A stretch of 64,000 bases of DNA from Diphasiastrum complanatum (Eukaryota; Streptophyta; Lycopodiopsida; Lycopodiales; Lycopodiaceae), in NCBI GenBank assembly GCA_029204225.1, contig CM055094.1:19721202-19785201 (forward strand), written 5' to 3'. A program made the translations under genes and the position numbers. Under the pieces are notes generated by a model. The model did not search any database. It saw only the letters and a list, made by a program, of their open reading frames with translations, and was not told where the DNA came from. Below, piece by piece: positions 21,537 to 34,729 of this stretch. Positions within the stretch are counted from its first letter, which is position 1; each line of letters begins with the position of its first letter.

Positions 21537-22183
21537 TGTCAGTGGAAATAGTTCCCAGAATTGCAGTTAAAGAAATTTCAATCTTATTTTGCATTGACCA
21601 CTGGAGTTTAAACCTGATCTCTATTAAGAGATCTGTAAATAATATTAATGCAGGTTTTTATGTCAAGATGAATTCAACAAGAAATTTGCATAAGGATCTA
21701 GATATATACCTTCCATATCTAAGTAAATATATTCCTACAGACACTGCCCATTCCGTGGAGTGGCAGATCGTCAGTTTGGAGGTAAACTCTGTCTTTCTTA
21801 GTAGCATTTTGAAATCAATATTCTAATGAAATATTTACAGTCTAAGTCATTCTGTTTCGTAATTGATTTCTTGTGTGCTGAATTATTTCGCAGTCACCCC
21901 AGCAAAATGATTCATTCAACTGTGGGTGGTACACATTATACAATGCCAAGTTGTTTTTAGAGTGGTTCAACCTTCAACAAGATGTTGATATTTCTAAGGT
22001 AATAAATTCTGTTTATTCTTATTTTGGATTCATGATTAGTTTTCTATTATGGTGATGTTTTTGGCCATTACTAATACATGAATGTTCTATTTTGCAGTTT
22101 ACACTTCCTGAGTACACATCAAGTAGGTGTACAAATTTAGACCAGAACTTATTCTGAGTATACTGGCTAGGGCAAGGCTTCAG
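21537..22183 (+). pseudogene. Ulp1/C48-type cysteine protease exons (U copy 3)
   Basis: The first exon (after ttgtcag, about 21543-21780, donor GTAAAC) encodes ISILFCIDHWSLNLIS, with the catalytic-His DHW at 21596-21604. It goes on to VKMNSTRNLHKDLDIYLPYL, where the usual Asp-Ser is Asn-Ser (21671-21676). The second exon (21894-21998, cag/GTAATA) encodes SPQQNDSFNCGWYTLY, with catalytic Cys at 21921-21923. The third (from 22098) encodes FTLPEYTSS and is cut at about 22183, where ORF-A sequence on the other strand begins. It belongs to the SUMO-protease fold. The missing Asp, an unclear frame across the first intron and the truncated tail mean it is not functional as it stands. Confidence 0.7.
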
Positions 22184-22640
22184 CTTAAATCTGAAATATG
22201 CTGGTAGATTGGTGTGTAATAGCATGGGTTCTGTTTTGATAAAATCAAGCTTCCAATGGCTCTTCCACCTTAACCATAGTCAAATATTTCTCATTGTAGA
22301 TAATGCTTATCTCCATTTGGTTTGTGTGAGCATTTAGTTCAAAGTCTTGATCTAATGGTAGTCGTGTACCTTCAATTTTCTTGTATCTCAGGTAGCTAAA
22401 TGTGAGACTGAGCATTTGCTTTTCGATATGATATCGAAAGATCATTGAGGACTTTTTAATCCTACATTCTATGTCATTATTTGTTTTACTATCCCAGCCT
22501 TGATCCATGAGATCTGACAAAGTCTCATCTGATAAATCCTTGCAAACAAATAAAGTTGGTGTCCTACGAACACTAGCACTATCAACAAATATATGCAATG
22601 AGATAAACCAACTTAGGTGAACAATTTTCGAGCTTGTGAT
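22184..22640 (-). pseudogene. ORF-A fragment (U copy 3)
   Basis: Covers the middle to C-terminal part of ORF-A exon 2, from SKIVHLSWFISLH (22640) to LLHTNLPAYFRF near 22185. It is fused head-on to the truncated Ulp1 tail at 22183, so the intergenic part and both 3' ends were deleted. On its upstream side it is joined in frame to retrotransposon leader sequence, giving a chimeric open stretch 22826-22245 of 193 codons that is probably accidental. Confidence 0.6.
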
Positions 22641-23236
22641 TATCTTCCATAGCTGAGAAGATGGAAAATTGCACTCTGAGTGATTCATGGCTGACCAAAT
22701 AGCATGTTCTGAGGTCACCCTATTACTTGCTACCCATAGCTTCAAAACGCTTTGCAAAGGATTGCTTGCTTGACTAACCGTAAACGGTTCTTCGAATTTT
22801 CCCAAAATTTGGCTTCTAGCTAACACTGAACTGCTCCACTCCCAGGCTCTGATACCATGTCAAGGATCTTACTGGCAATATAGTTAGCTAATTTGCAAGC
22901 AATCTATCATCAAACAGATAAGCAGTAAAGAGAGATCACACACCAACCCAAGAGAACACTTCTGAACTGTATTTATAAAAGAGACTGAAAGATATATATA
23001 CACAGTCTAATTTTTGTGGGGTACCGCTGCATGACAGTTTGGTCCCATTACGGAATGCGTGTCCCAGCTTACACTACGTGTACCGTCAAACTGGCACACA
23101 TGCATACTATCACAAAGACAGTAAAAAACTCGAAATCACTGCTGAACATGGAAAGTCATGAACTGTGAGAGAAACTCGGGCTTACTGGCTACGTGCAAAA
23201 TCATAAGCATGCTAGTAATTTGCTCTAGTAGGATCA
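22641..23236 (-). mobile_element. Fragment of a copia-type LTR element: LTR, PBS and leader
   Basis: On the minus strand an LTR-like segment (23236-22858, TG...CA ends, with a TATA-like tataaaagag on the plus strand near 22974) is followed at once by TGGTATCAGAGCCTGG (22857-22842), an iMet primer-binding site. About 200 bp of leader/5' coding sequence follow. No second LTR was found. The fragment sits between U copies 3 and 4. Confidence 0.6.
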
Positions 23237-23244
23237 AATTACTA

Positions 23245-23300
23245 GCCTCCCGTTGTTGATGATGGTGCAAAGGATGATGTAATTATACTAAATAAAGATT
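23245..23300 (+). pseudogene. End of the Ulp1-like last exon (U copy 4)
   Basis: The sequence cctcccgttgttgatgatgg through to aataaagattag matches the last 19 codons of the exon at 2295-2438. The rest of the protease gene is missing on the left, at the junction with the LTR fragment. Confidence 0.5.
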
Positions 23301-23672
23301 AGAACAAATACAGATAGCATAGAATAGAAATAGATTGCACATGTATAGAATTCATAAAAAAATATACATTGATATATCAAATGCTGCTCCATTTTATGAA
23401 TTGGGAGCACAAAACACATGTACTAATGCCCAACTTGGGCTTTCATTTATTGAATGAAAGAGTGTATACACAGATTTTTACTAAAGTTTATTTGAAGCTA
23501 TTGTTCTCCCACAATGGTGATTGTTGTAGGTAGATCTGCGGCAACATGTTATCAGCTCCTGTCTTTTTCGCATATGTGACATGACAAATATTAGTGAATG
23601 TGTAATTGTAAATGATGACATTTTCAGCTATTTTGTTTTAATTTGAAATGGCAATAAACATAAAGTACCTAC

Positions 23673-24870
23673 GAGTCTTCCGTTGATGATAAATCTGAAA
23701 TATGTTGGTAGATTGGTTTGTAATAGCATGAGCTCTGTTTTGATAAAATCAAGCTTCCGATGCTCTTCCACCTCAACCATAGTCAAATATTCCTCATTGT
23801 AGATAATGCTTATCTCCATTCGGTTTGTGTAACCATTTAGTTCAAAGTCTTGATCAGTGGTAGCCATGTACCTTCAGTTTTCTTGTATCTCTGATGGCTA
23901 AATGTGAGACTGAGCATTTGCTTTCTGATATGATAACAAAAGATCATTGGAGACTTTTTACTCCTGCATTCTATGTCATTATTTGTTTTACTATCCCAGC
24001 CTTGATCCATGAGATCTGACAAAGTCTCATATGATAAATCCTTGCAAACAAATAAAGTTGGTGTCCTACGAACACTAGCACTCGAGAAAAAATCAACAAA
24101 TGTATGCAATGAGATAAACCAACTCAGGTGAACAATTTTTGAGCCTGTGCTTATCTTCATAGCATTTTTAATATCAATGAGTAGCTTGCATCTCGAGGAT
24201 TCAGAAACAATACTGTCAGGAGTAGGCCACTCATCACTTTGAAAACTAGGCAATGGAATTGCTTCGAGCTTGCCAAAACCTCCATCTGTTTGTGGTGTAT
24301 ATAAAGATTCATAAAAATAGATACCACAATCTGCAAGTTCCTTTGGACTTCTTCCTTTGTATTGTAGCTTTCCAACATGAGAGTGAATCACGTCTAATAT
24401 TCCTGCAAGTGATTGTGCGGGCTCTGATTCACTTATGCATGATGGATATAAAGCTGAAAGAAAAAAACCATATTGAAGCATTTAAATCATAATCTGAAGA
24501 GCATCAGTAAAGGAAATCACCTATGATTGTTGTAGAGTGCATATGTTTTGATATACTTACAATTACATTTTTTATGATCATGAGGATTGATATCATGTAC
24601 TTTGATTTCTAAATGCATATATACATGTTGCACTAAGACTTCTGATATCGATTGACCTCCCGGGGTAGTCTTAAACTCCAAAATTTTTGCTTTCCAATAA
24701 GATTTGTAAGTCATTTTTGCTCTTTTCTTTTGTCAAAAATTGCCCTTTGATGATGGATGCAGCAATACCCATGAGTTCTTCGTATTTCTTGTTGGCTTCC
24801 AGTTATTAGCTTCATCTTTCTCATTGTAAAGAATCACAGAATCGATTGTAGATCTGGGTCTCCTCGCCAT
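23673..24870 (-). pseudogene. ORF-A of the U family, copy 4 (best preserved)
   Basis: Exon 1 runs 24870-24561 (donor GTAAGT). Exon 2 runs 24453-23673 (acceptor ctttcag, donor GTAGGT). Exon 1 is open throughout. Exon 2 is open from its start to near 23855, where the lost G seen also in copy 1 shifts the frame. Apart from that single base the roughly 360-codon gene looks intact. Exon 2 holds SKIVHLSWFISLHTFVDFFSSAS and YHIRKQMLSLTFSHQRYKK, but no domain I can name. Copies 1 and 4 are nearly identical and share the frameshift, so it arose before they were duplicated. A further exon downstream of GTAGGT is likely but not identified. Confidence 0.6.
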
Positions 24871-25330
24871 TGCTATTTTCAAAGCTTGGGTGCCAAAAAT
24901 CTCTCTGATATGTTACTTGATTTTAATTTTTCGTATCACATTTAATCTAATGTGAATGCCAACATAGTCACAGTTACTGCGTATACCATATTTTATGTAA
25001 CTATACATACTGTATTTCTATAACTATAACTAGTATAGCTAGAAAATTTCATTATACTAACCAACATAGTCAAGTAAATTTAACTTGAGGTATTGACGTC
25101 AGGCAGATTAGCACATGTCGGGCAACAAGAAGAAACCAATGGGATAAGTCCATGCTGCCCGGACACAAATTCAAAGTTTTCTATATTGCATTTTTATTTC
25201 TCAGTTAATTTTTGTTACATAGATTTCAAATCTGTGCATTTTGATTGGGCCTGGTGACGGTCGAAACTAAAGAAAAAAAATAAAAGTATCTTTACAAAGG
25301 GTCTTTTTGATATTGAGAACTACTCTAATG
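24871..25330. repeat. Terminal/5' region of U copy 4
   Basis: Direct counterpart of 3998-4460 and inverted counterpart of 18333-18777, ending near ctctaatgg with the same gggcctggtgacggtcgaaa and A-rich series. Confidence 0.65.
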
Positions 25331-25469
25331 GCTTGCAACTGTACCTACTCGTGCACATGTGCGATATTCGGTATCTGCCTGTCGTACGTATCCCTCTTGT
25401 GTGCCATTTTGATAGTTAGTTTTGGTTCAGTTCTCCCTCGCGCACAAGTGCGATATTTACGTTATTGCC

Positions 25470-25640
25470 ATGGCCTCTTCCTCATCATCCTCACGAGATT
25501 CAGGCTTGAGTTCATTTCTTAGTGAATTTGGGATTACTAAAAACCTAGACTATTTCCACAGTCTAAGCATGTTTTCAGGACTACACAACCAAATTCTGAC
25601 GTATTTTATGACCATTATGTCAGATTCAGAGATATATTTA
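25470..25640 (+). CDS. Possible first exon of an unknown gene
   Basis: ATG in a reasonable context (attgccATGGCC), then 57 open codons starting MASSSSSSRDSGLSS, ending exactly before GTAAGC. It lies just outside the U terminus. No downstream exon was found before the LTR at 25839. It could be a gene truncated by the insertion, or chance. Confidence 0.25.
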
Positions 25641-25838
25641 GTAAGCCTGTTTTCTCCATAAGTCCACTCTAGTACATGCATTATACTGATCTTGTTCATT
25701 CGTTCCCAGCTTTCAAACATATAGACTAGATAGAATGTTCAAATTGTCAATAAGAAGCCAAAACTCATTTTAGACTTAGAGATAAACTTTTTGAAGTTAT
25801 ATTAGTTTAAAATACATTCAATAAACACTTTTTGAAAG

Positions 25839-26336
25839 TGTGGGAAAGTTAGTAGTCAAGTTTGAGAGAGATTCAAATTTGAACTTTGGGTACATTGAAT
25901 CTAGACCCAAAAATAGTAGGGTTTACATTTTGGAGGGAAAGCCAACTGGCCAAATAGGGTTTGCAAACTCTATAAAAGGATGTAGCTAGTGGAGAGACAC
26001 ATCTTCTCATTTCATCATTATACATGGCTCTCTTTAGGCTCTACTACTCATTGGTGCACTATCTTGGTGATATCTTGCAATCTTGTGTGTAGAATGCTCA
26101 TATTTTGCTATTTTTGGTTTCGCACATGTGAAATACATTACCGTACTGTAATTGTACGGACAGCAAACATATTTTATGTTTTGGTTCATGTTTGATCAGT
26201 ATCTCTTAGATTTTGCATCTCATTTTGTATGTAGATGCTGATTTTTCTACATTGGCAGGATTGTTGGTTTGCTCGTTTTTGTAACCAAAGATCAGGGACA
26301 TGGTTTGGATCTTGAATGATTTGAAATCCTTCACAC
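25839..26336 (+). repeat. Probable 5' LTR of a copia element
   Basis: Begins tgtgggaaag and ends cttcaca. It contains a TATA box (ctctataaaagg, 25969-25980) and is followed two bases later by tggtaccaaagctc, a degenerate iMet PBS, then about 590 bp of leader and a gag reading frame. I did not find a matching 3' LTR, so the left border is tentative. Confidence 0.5.
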
Positions 26337-26338
26337 CT

Positions 26339-26352
26339 GGTACCAAAGCTCT
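26339..26352 (+). promoter_or_regulatory. Degenerate iMet primer-binding site
   Basis: tggtaccaaagctc differs from the tggtatcagagct site of the element at 17117 at two positions. It lies two bases after the LTR end. Confidence 0.5.
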
Positions 26353-26940
26353 TTTTTTTCAGGTTATGAAAGGATTAGCCATATTTAGCAAGGATTTGGA
26401 GGAGTTACCAATGCTAGAGCATGCTAGATTGATTTCTACTCAAAAATCAACATTTTTGCATGTGTAGAATTGATCTTTTGTAGGTCAAAACTCAATATAT
26501 GGTTATATACTTGATCAATTCCAATTTCACACTTGGCTTAATGGAATTAGATGTTTTTTGGTGCATTAGGAAGGTCTCATTGGATTCTACAAGAAGATAT
26601 ATCAAATTTCTAGAAATTGCATGTAGAATTTGATATATTCAATTTTTTGTGATTTTGTCAAAACCCTAATTTTGATTGGATCTCTATCTTGTGAGGTTAC
26701 TGAACTTCATTTAAGTGTGTTTCAATCTTAGTAAGTGGAAAGAATCATTAGATTGAGGATAGATCATAGATTGATCAAGATTTTACTATTCTATGTTCTG
26801 ATTTTAAATTTTTAAAAGTGCTAGAAGAGATTTGCGAGGTTCCATATCTTTGTGATTTCTTCTTGAGTTCATTTTTTGAAATTCAAGAGAGTGCTTTGTG
26901 CATTGGAACAGGTTGAAAGAGAAGATCAGGTCACTTCAAC

Positions 26941-27768
26941 ATGGCTACAAGTGGAGCCTTTATGTTGGAGAGCAATGATAGACTTACCTCAATCAACTAT
27001 TCTACTTGGAAGGTGAGGATGGAGTCCTTATTGGAGATGCATGAGTTGATGGATATCATTGTAGGTTTGGAGGAGATACTAGAAACTCAACAAGATCAAT
27101 TGAGGTATGACAAGAGAGCAAAGAAATCTTTACACATGATTAAGATGAATGTTACCAAGGAACTTCTCAAGGAGATTGATAAGTGCACATCCTCTTTGGA
27201 GGCTTGGGAAGCTTTTAAGAAGCTTTATGAATCCAAGTCTACATCAAGAGTGCTTACTCTAAGAAGAAAAATCTCTCAAAGTTTGCAAAATAAGTAAGAG
27301 AGTACTCATGCTCTTGTTTTGAGGGTTAAAGCATTCAATGCTGACTTAACATGTATTGATGAAAGCATTAAGGAGGTAGAACTTGTTCAAGTTATACTTA
27401 ATGGCTTGTTGGATGATCATGATAATCTTGTTTAAAGTTTTGCTATTCAAAAGACTTTGCCAAGTATTGTGGATTTGGAAGAAATCTTGGTGAATGAGGA
27501 GTATAGAGGAGGTGGATCTACATCAACATCTCATTATGAAGAGGATGCTATATTCATCAAAGGCAAGTTCAAGGACAAAGGCAAAGGAAAGTGGTCTAAA
27601 GGGCAAGATCAAGATGAGACTTCCTCTTTTGGCAAAAAGAAAGATAAGTCTAAGTTAAAATGCTTTTATTGTGGAATACAAGGGCATTTTGCAAATGAAT
27701 GTTCGAAAAAGCAAAGAGATGAAGGTAGCAAGGAACAAGACTTGCTACTAGCCAATCCATTACCATGA
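26941..27768 (+). pseudogene. gag: Copia-type gag, broken
   Basis: The ATG follows the leader. The N-terminal 118 codons (INYSTWKVRMESLLEMHELM, then SKSTSRVLTLRRKI) closely match the gag at 15946-12854 on the other strand. A TAA at 27295-27297 stops it, a second stop interrupts VQSF near 27434, and the frame resumes to a Lys-rich stretch and the zinc knuckle CFYCGIQGHFANECSKK (about 27661-27711). The two elements therefore belong to related lineages. No protease or RT follows. Confidence 0.75.
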
Positions 27769-30850
<3,082 letters not shown>

Positions 30851-31045
30851 AAGTTTTAAAGCGGTGATAGGGGTTAATGGATCGTAGTGTTAGTTGTGTA
30901 ATCACCAAATAAAATTTGACAAATAAATTACCCTCGTGGGAATGAACCTCCACGTGACATGTTAGAATCTACTTCATAACTTAATGCTTTGCAGGTGCTT
31001 AGATCTAGGATTGAAGGTGGAAAGGAAAATCGTTACACCATCTTC

Positions 31046-32410
31046 AGTGATATACAATGAATTTTAGGTATCTCATGGGATAGGGGTCAACTTTGTCAAT
31101 ACGGGATGAAATTCAAGAAAACTTAAGCATATTGGGCTTGAAATTAATCACTCGATGAGCAATGTAAACTAATAAAAATCCAAATTACATGCTAAGCATT
31201 CAATTTGAGCTATCTTGAGTCATATGGATGAAATTTGAGCTATGTGATTATCCTAAGTTCAAGATTCATCTGATTTCATCATTCTTGAGAAATAGGCACC
31301 AAAACTGAGTGATTTCAAGTGACTCATCATTCATTGTCATGGTTTGAATTAGAGTATTGATTAGTAGATGTTCAAGTAGAATTTGAAGAGATAATTGACC
31401 TATCTTTAGTGATATAGACATCATTATGAGCTATCTCAAGTGATATGAACCAATTCCATTAATGAGAGATAGAACTCAAGCAATCTAAATGCTCTAAAAT
31501 TGAGATAGATTTGAGTTTGATCACTTGATGAGCCAAGTTGAGTGATTAGAGCCTAATTTGTAGTATGGGCATTGAACTGAAGCTATTGCAACATGTAGAC
31601 ATCAAATTAGTGCTAGTTTAATGTCTTGGATACAAAATTCCTCTAATTTCATCACTTAATGGACATTTTTGAGTGATAACGTCCAAAATCAAGCGATCTT
31701 GAGTGATATACATTGAATTTCAGCTATCTCGTGTGATAGGGATCGACTTCATCAATAAGGGATCAAATTCAAGCAATCTAAATATACTAGACTTCAAATG
31801 ATTGAATTTGATCACTCAATGAGCCATGTCAACTAATAAAGTTCAAAATTACATGTTATGCATTAAATTTAAGCTATCTTGAGTCATTTGCATGAAATTT
31901 GAGCTATGTAATTGTCCTAAGCTCTGAATTCATCTAATTTGATCACTCGATGAACACTCTTGAGTGATAAGGGCCAAAATTGAGTCATCTCAAGTGATAC
32001 AAAATTTGGAATATCTTGTGTCATAGGAATCAACTCTATCAACAAGGGATCGAACATGAGCAATTTAAATATATAGGAGTGGTTATTAGTCAAATTTGAT
32101 CATTCAATTCTCAAAAGATAGAGCCACTTCCACTGATAAGGGATCGAACTCGAACAATCTAAAGCTACTAACATTGAGATTGGTCTTTTTTTATCATCAC
32201 ATGAATTATGCTTAATGATAAGCACCAAATTGATTGCCATGCATTATATTTGAGCTATTTTGTGAAAGGCATCAACTTGAATTATTTGAAGTTGGAAATT
32301 TACTCCACATTCCTTGAATTCGATCACTCTATCAACAACCTCGTGTAGTACATACCAAAGCCTATCTCGATTGATATACTACATCGATTTCGAGCTATAT
32401 CAAGTGACAA
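31046..32410. repeat. Degenerate tandem array with units of roughly 300 bp
   Basis: A series of phrases recurs in the same order: agtgatatac-attgaattt, gagctatct, (t)gtgatagg-atc-aact, aagggatcgaa-ctc-aagcaatcta, tttgatcactcaatgagc, and ctctgaattcatctaatttg. Unit starts are near 31046, 31408, 31702 and 31993, with a weaker one after 32110 (spacings 362, 294 and 291). No coding potential. Confidence 0.55.
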
Positions 32411-32824
32411 AGGCACAACTTTATAATACATATATCGGGATTTTTTTAAATTCATAATTTGAAAAGTAACTAGAAAATTACATTTTTCCCTAGATTAAGT
32501 GGAGGCACATACATTTTCTTATTTAGGAAAATAGTTTCTTAACTAGAAATCTATTAAATATTAAGTGGTCTTCCTAGATGAAATCTATGCAAGATACATT
32601 TTATAGCTCTAAGGAAATATTTTTACTAGTTAGAGATGGTGCAAATGTATCTAGGAATTTCAATGTTTTTTCTAGATAGAATTTGTACACATACATTTTT
32701 TAACTAGGAAAAATGTTTTCCTAGTTAGAAAGAGTATAAATAGATTTCTAAACTAGTAAAAATTGTCCATAACTAGGAAATTTTCCAATTTTCCTATGTA
32801 GGAACATGTCATATTTTTATCGTG
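32411..32824. other. AT-rich spacer with internal short repeats
   Basis: Repeated (a)ctaggaaa and tttcctagtt phrases, some in inverted orientation (for example near 32512-32620 and 32696-32800). No gene seen. Confidence 0.4.
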
Positions 32825-34110
32825 ATACCTCCAAGCACATAGCAAAGTAAACCGTACATCTTCTTTCCTTGCCCTACTTGTTGGTCTTCATCTTGTATGG
32901 TAAGTGCTCATACTCTATCTTCAATTATTTTAGCTTCTTCTAACAAATTCTACATTGATTCTAACTTATTGGTCTTTTCAAATGATGATAGCTTCATGGT
33001 TGTCACTCAAAATAACAGTAAATTGTTTGGTAACTTGGGGTAGCTTGATATGTAGCTAGGCAACTAAACAACAAATCACCTCTAGATGGATTCACAAGCT
33101 TGTCTAACTCATTCCTATCATTACTACCATTGTGTCTAACTTGCCAAATGCTAGGTGTAAAAGTATTTGACAAATGCATAACTCTTTACTCTCCAAGTCT
33201 TAAGACTTACCAAGTGTTGTTTGTAGCTCATAGTAGATGCTTTGAGAATAATGTTATTGGTTATTTTAAGAATGGGGGGGGGTGTAGTTATCGCAAAGAA
33301 TCCGATCTTGCCAAATACTAGGTGTAAAAGTGTTTGACATATTCCTAACTCGTTACTTCCAAGTGTTGTTTATAGCTCATAGTATATGCTTTGAGAATAA
33401 TGTTACTGGTTATATTAATTTGGGGGCATCACAAAGAATCGAACTTTAGTGTACAAACACAACTCAAGCGCATACACCAACTCACCACATATGGGAAGAT
33501 CATCAAATTTGAATTTGAAGAGAAATCATTGAAATGTGTAGATCGATGTTTAAACAGCATCATATATATTACAATCTTGTGAGACTTTATCTCAGGTCCA
33601 ATACATCGCTATATCATACTCAAAAAATTTAAAAAATGAAAAACTATTTCTCCTCAGAGGCATTGTGGTCATCATCTAGAGGAGCTGTGCTTGCTTGAAT
33701 CAATAGAAACAAAGAAAATAATAATAACGGGTTTTTATTCTATTAATGCACCAATAATATATAAATATAATTGAATTAAATGGGAAAATTATAATATTTA
33801 TCGCTTCATTTAAACATTGATCTACTCATTTCAATGATTTCGTTCAAATTCAAATTTCAATGATTTGTGAAGTGTGAATGAATGCAATGTAACTTGCATA
33901 TGTCTGGAACATAGCATAAATTGATTATATGCTTTTTAACTATATGTTATTTAGTTGTGTAACAAGCAATAAGCATTTTTTTTACCAAATTTTCAATTTG
34001 TTTTTGGAAATACTAGATTACAACATTTTAATATATTAACAAAAATGACTTAATTTACATGAACAACTTTGAGTTTTGAGAATCCTAGATTACAGCTTTA
34101 TTCAATCTTC
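32825..34110 (+). repeat. Left arm of a 1.2-kb inverted duplication
   Basis: Runs from atacctccaagcacatagca to ttcaatcttc. It matches the reverse complement of 39406-40639 with scattered indels. Both arms contain a homopolymer (G9 at 33274-33282 here, C24 in the other arm) and the same AT-rich end. A third, shorter copy lies at 58451-58690 in this orientation. No transposase is visible. Confidence 0.75.
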
Positions 34111-34600
34111 CTGGTTGGCTTGTCACATGGCTAACCCCAAGCCTGCATGATTTGCCACATGGCAGCCATACGTGACTTGCCACGTGGCATCCTATGACAG
34201 CCTTGGTCGATAGCAGGCCTATGTGGCCTGCTACACAAGTCTATGGTAGGCCATGTGGCAAGTCACACAAGCCTATGGTAGGACTACGTGGTTGGCCACC
34301 TAGCAGTTTATGAGCCCTCTCTTTTTCTCTCTAGGTCCACTCAGGCCTATGTGACAAAGTCTAGATGGCTTGCCACACAAGCCTATGTTAGACCTACGTG
34401 TTTGCAAACCCTAAGTTGCAAGACTTGCCACAAGGTAGACCTACATGGTTTTCCATGTGGCAGGCCTACGTGGTAGCTTGCAAGCCCCACCTCTTTCTCT
34501 CTCTAGATCCACTCAAGCCTACGTGGCAGAGCCTGGTTGGCTTGCGACACAAGCCTATGTGGAAACCTTGTTTAATGATTCCCTATCAGTCTATTGATTC
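34111..34600. repeat. Irregular array of CACGTGG/CATGTGG-type units
   Basis: Units built from ggcttgccacatgg, aagcctatggtagg and cctacgtggc repeat irregularly, in the same style as 38030-38490 and 49490-50228. CT-rich stretches lie between them. Open frames through it are not genes. Confidence 0.6.
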
Positions 34601-34729
34601 TTCTCTTTAAGATATGTTACAGTTTGGCACGTTCTTGGTTGGGTTTCACTTCTACTTATTACCAAGCTTCATGAGTTTCTTATGAATTAGTCCTCTTGAT
34701 TTATTACCCACTTAGGCAGAGGGATCTCA

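Noticed and set aside
22245-22826. 193-codon open frame
   Set aside because: It joins retrotransposon leader codons to an ORF-A fragment; a junction artefact rather than a gene.
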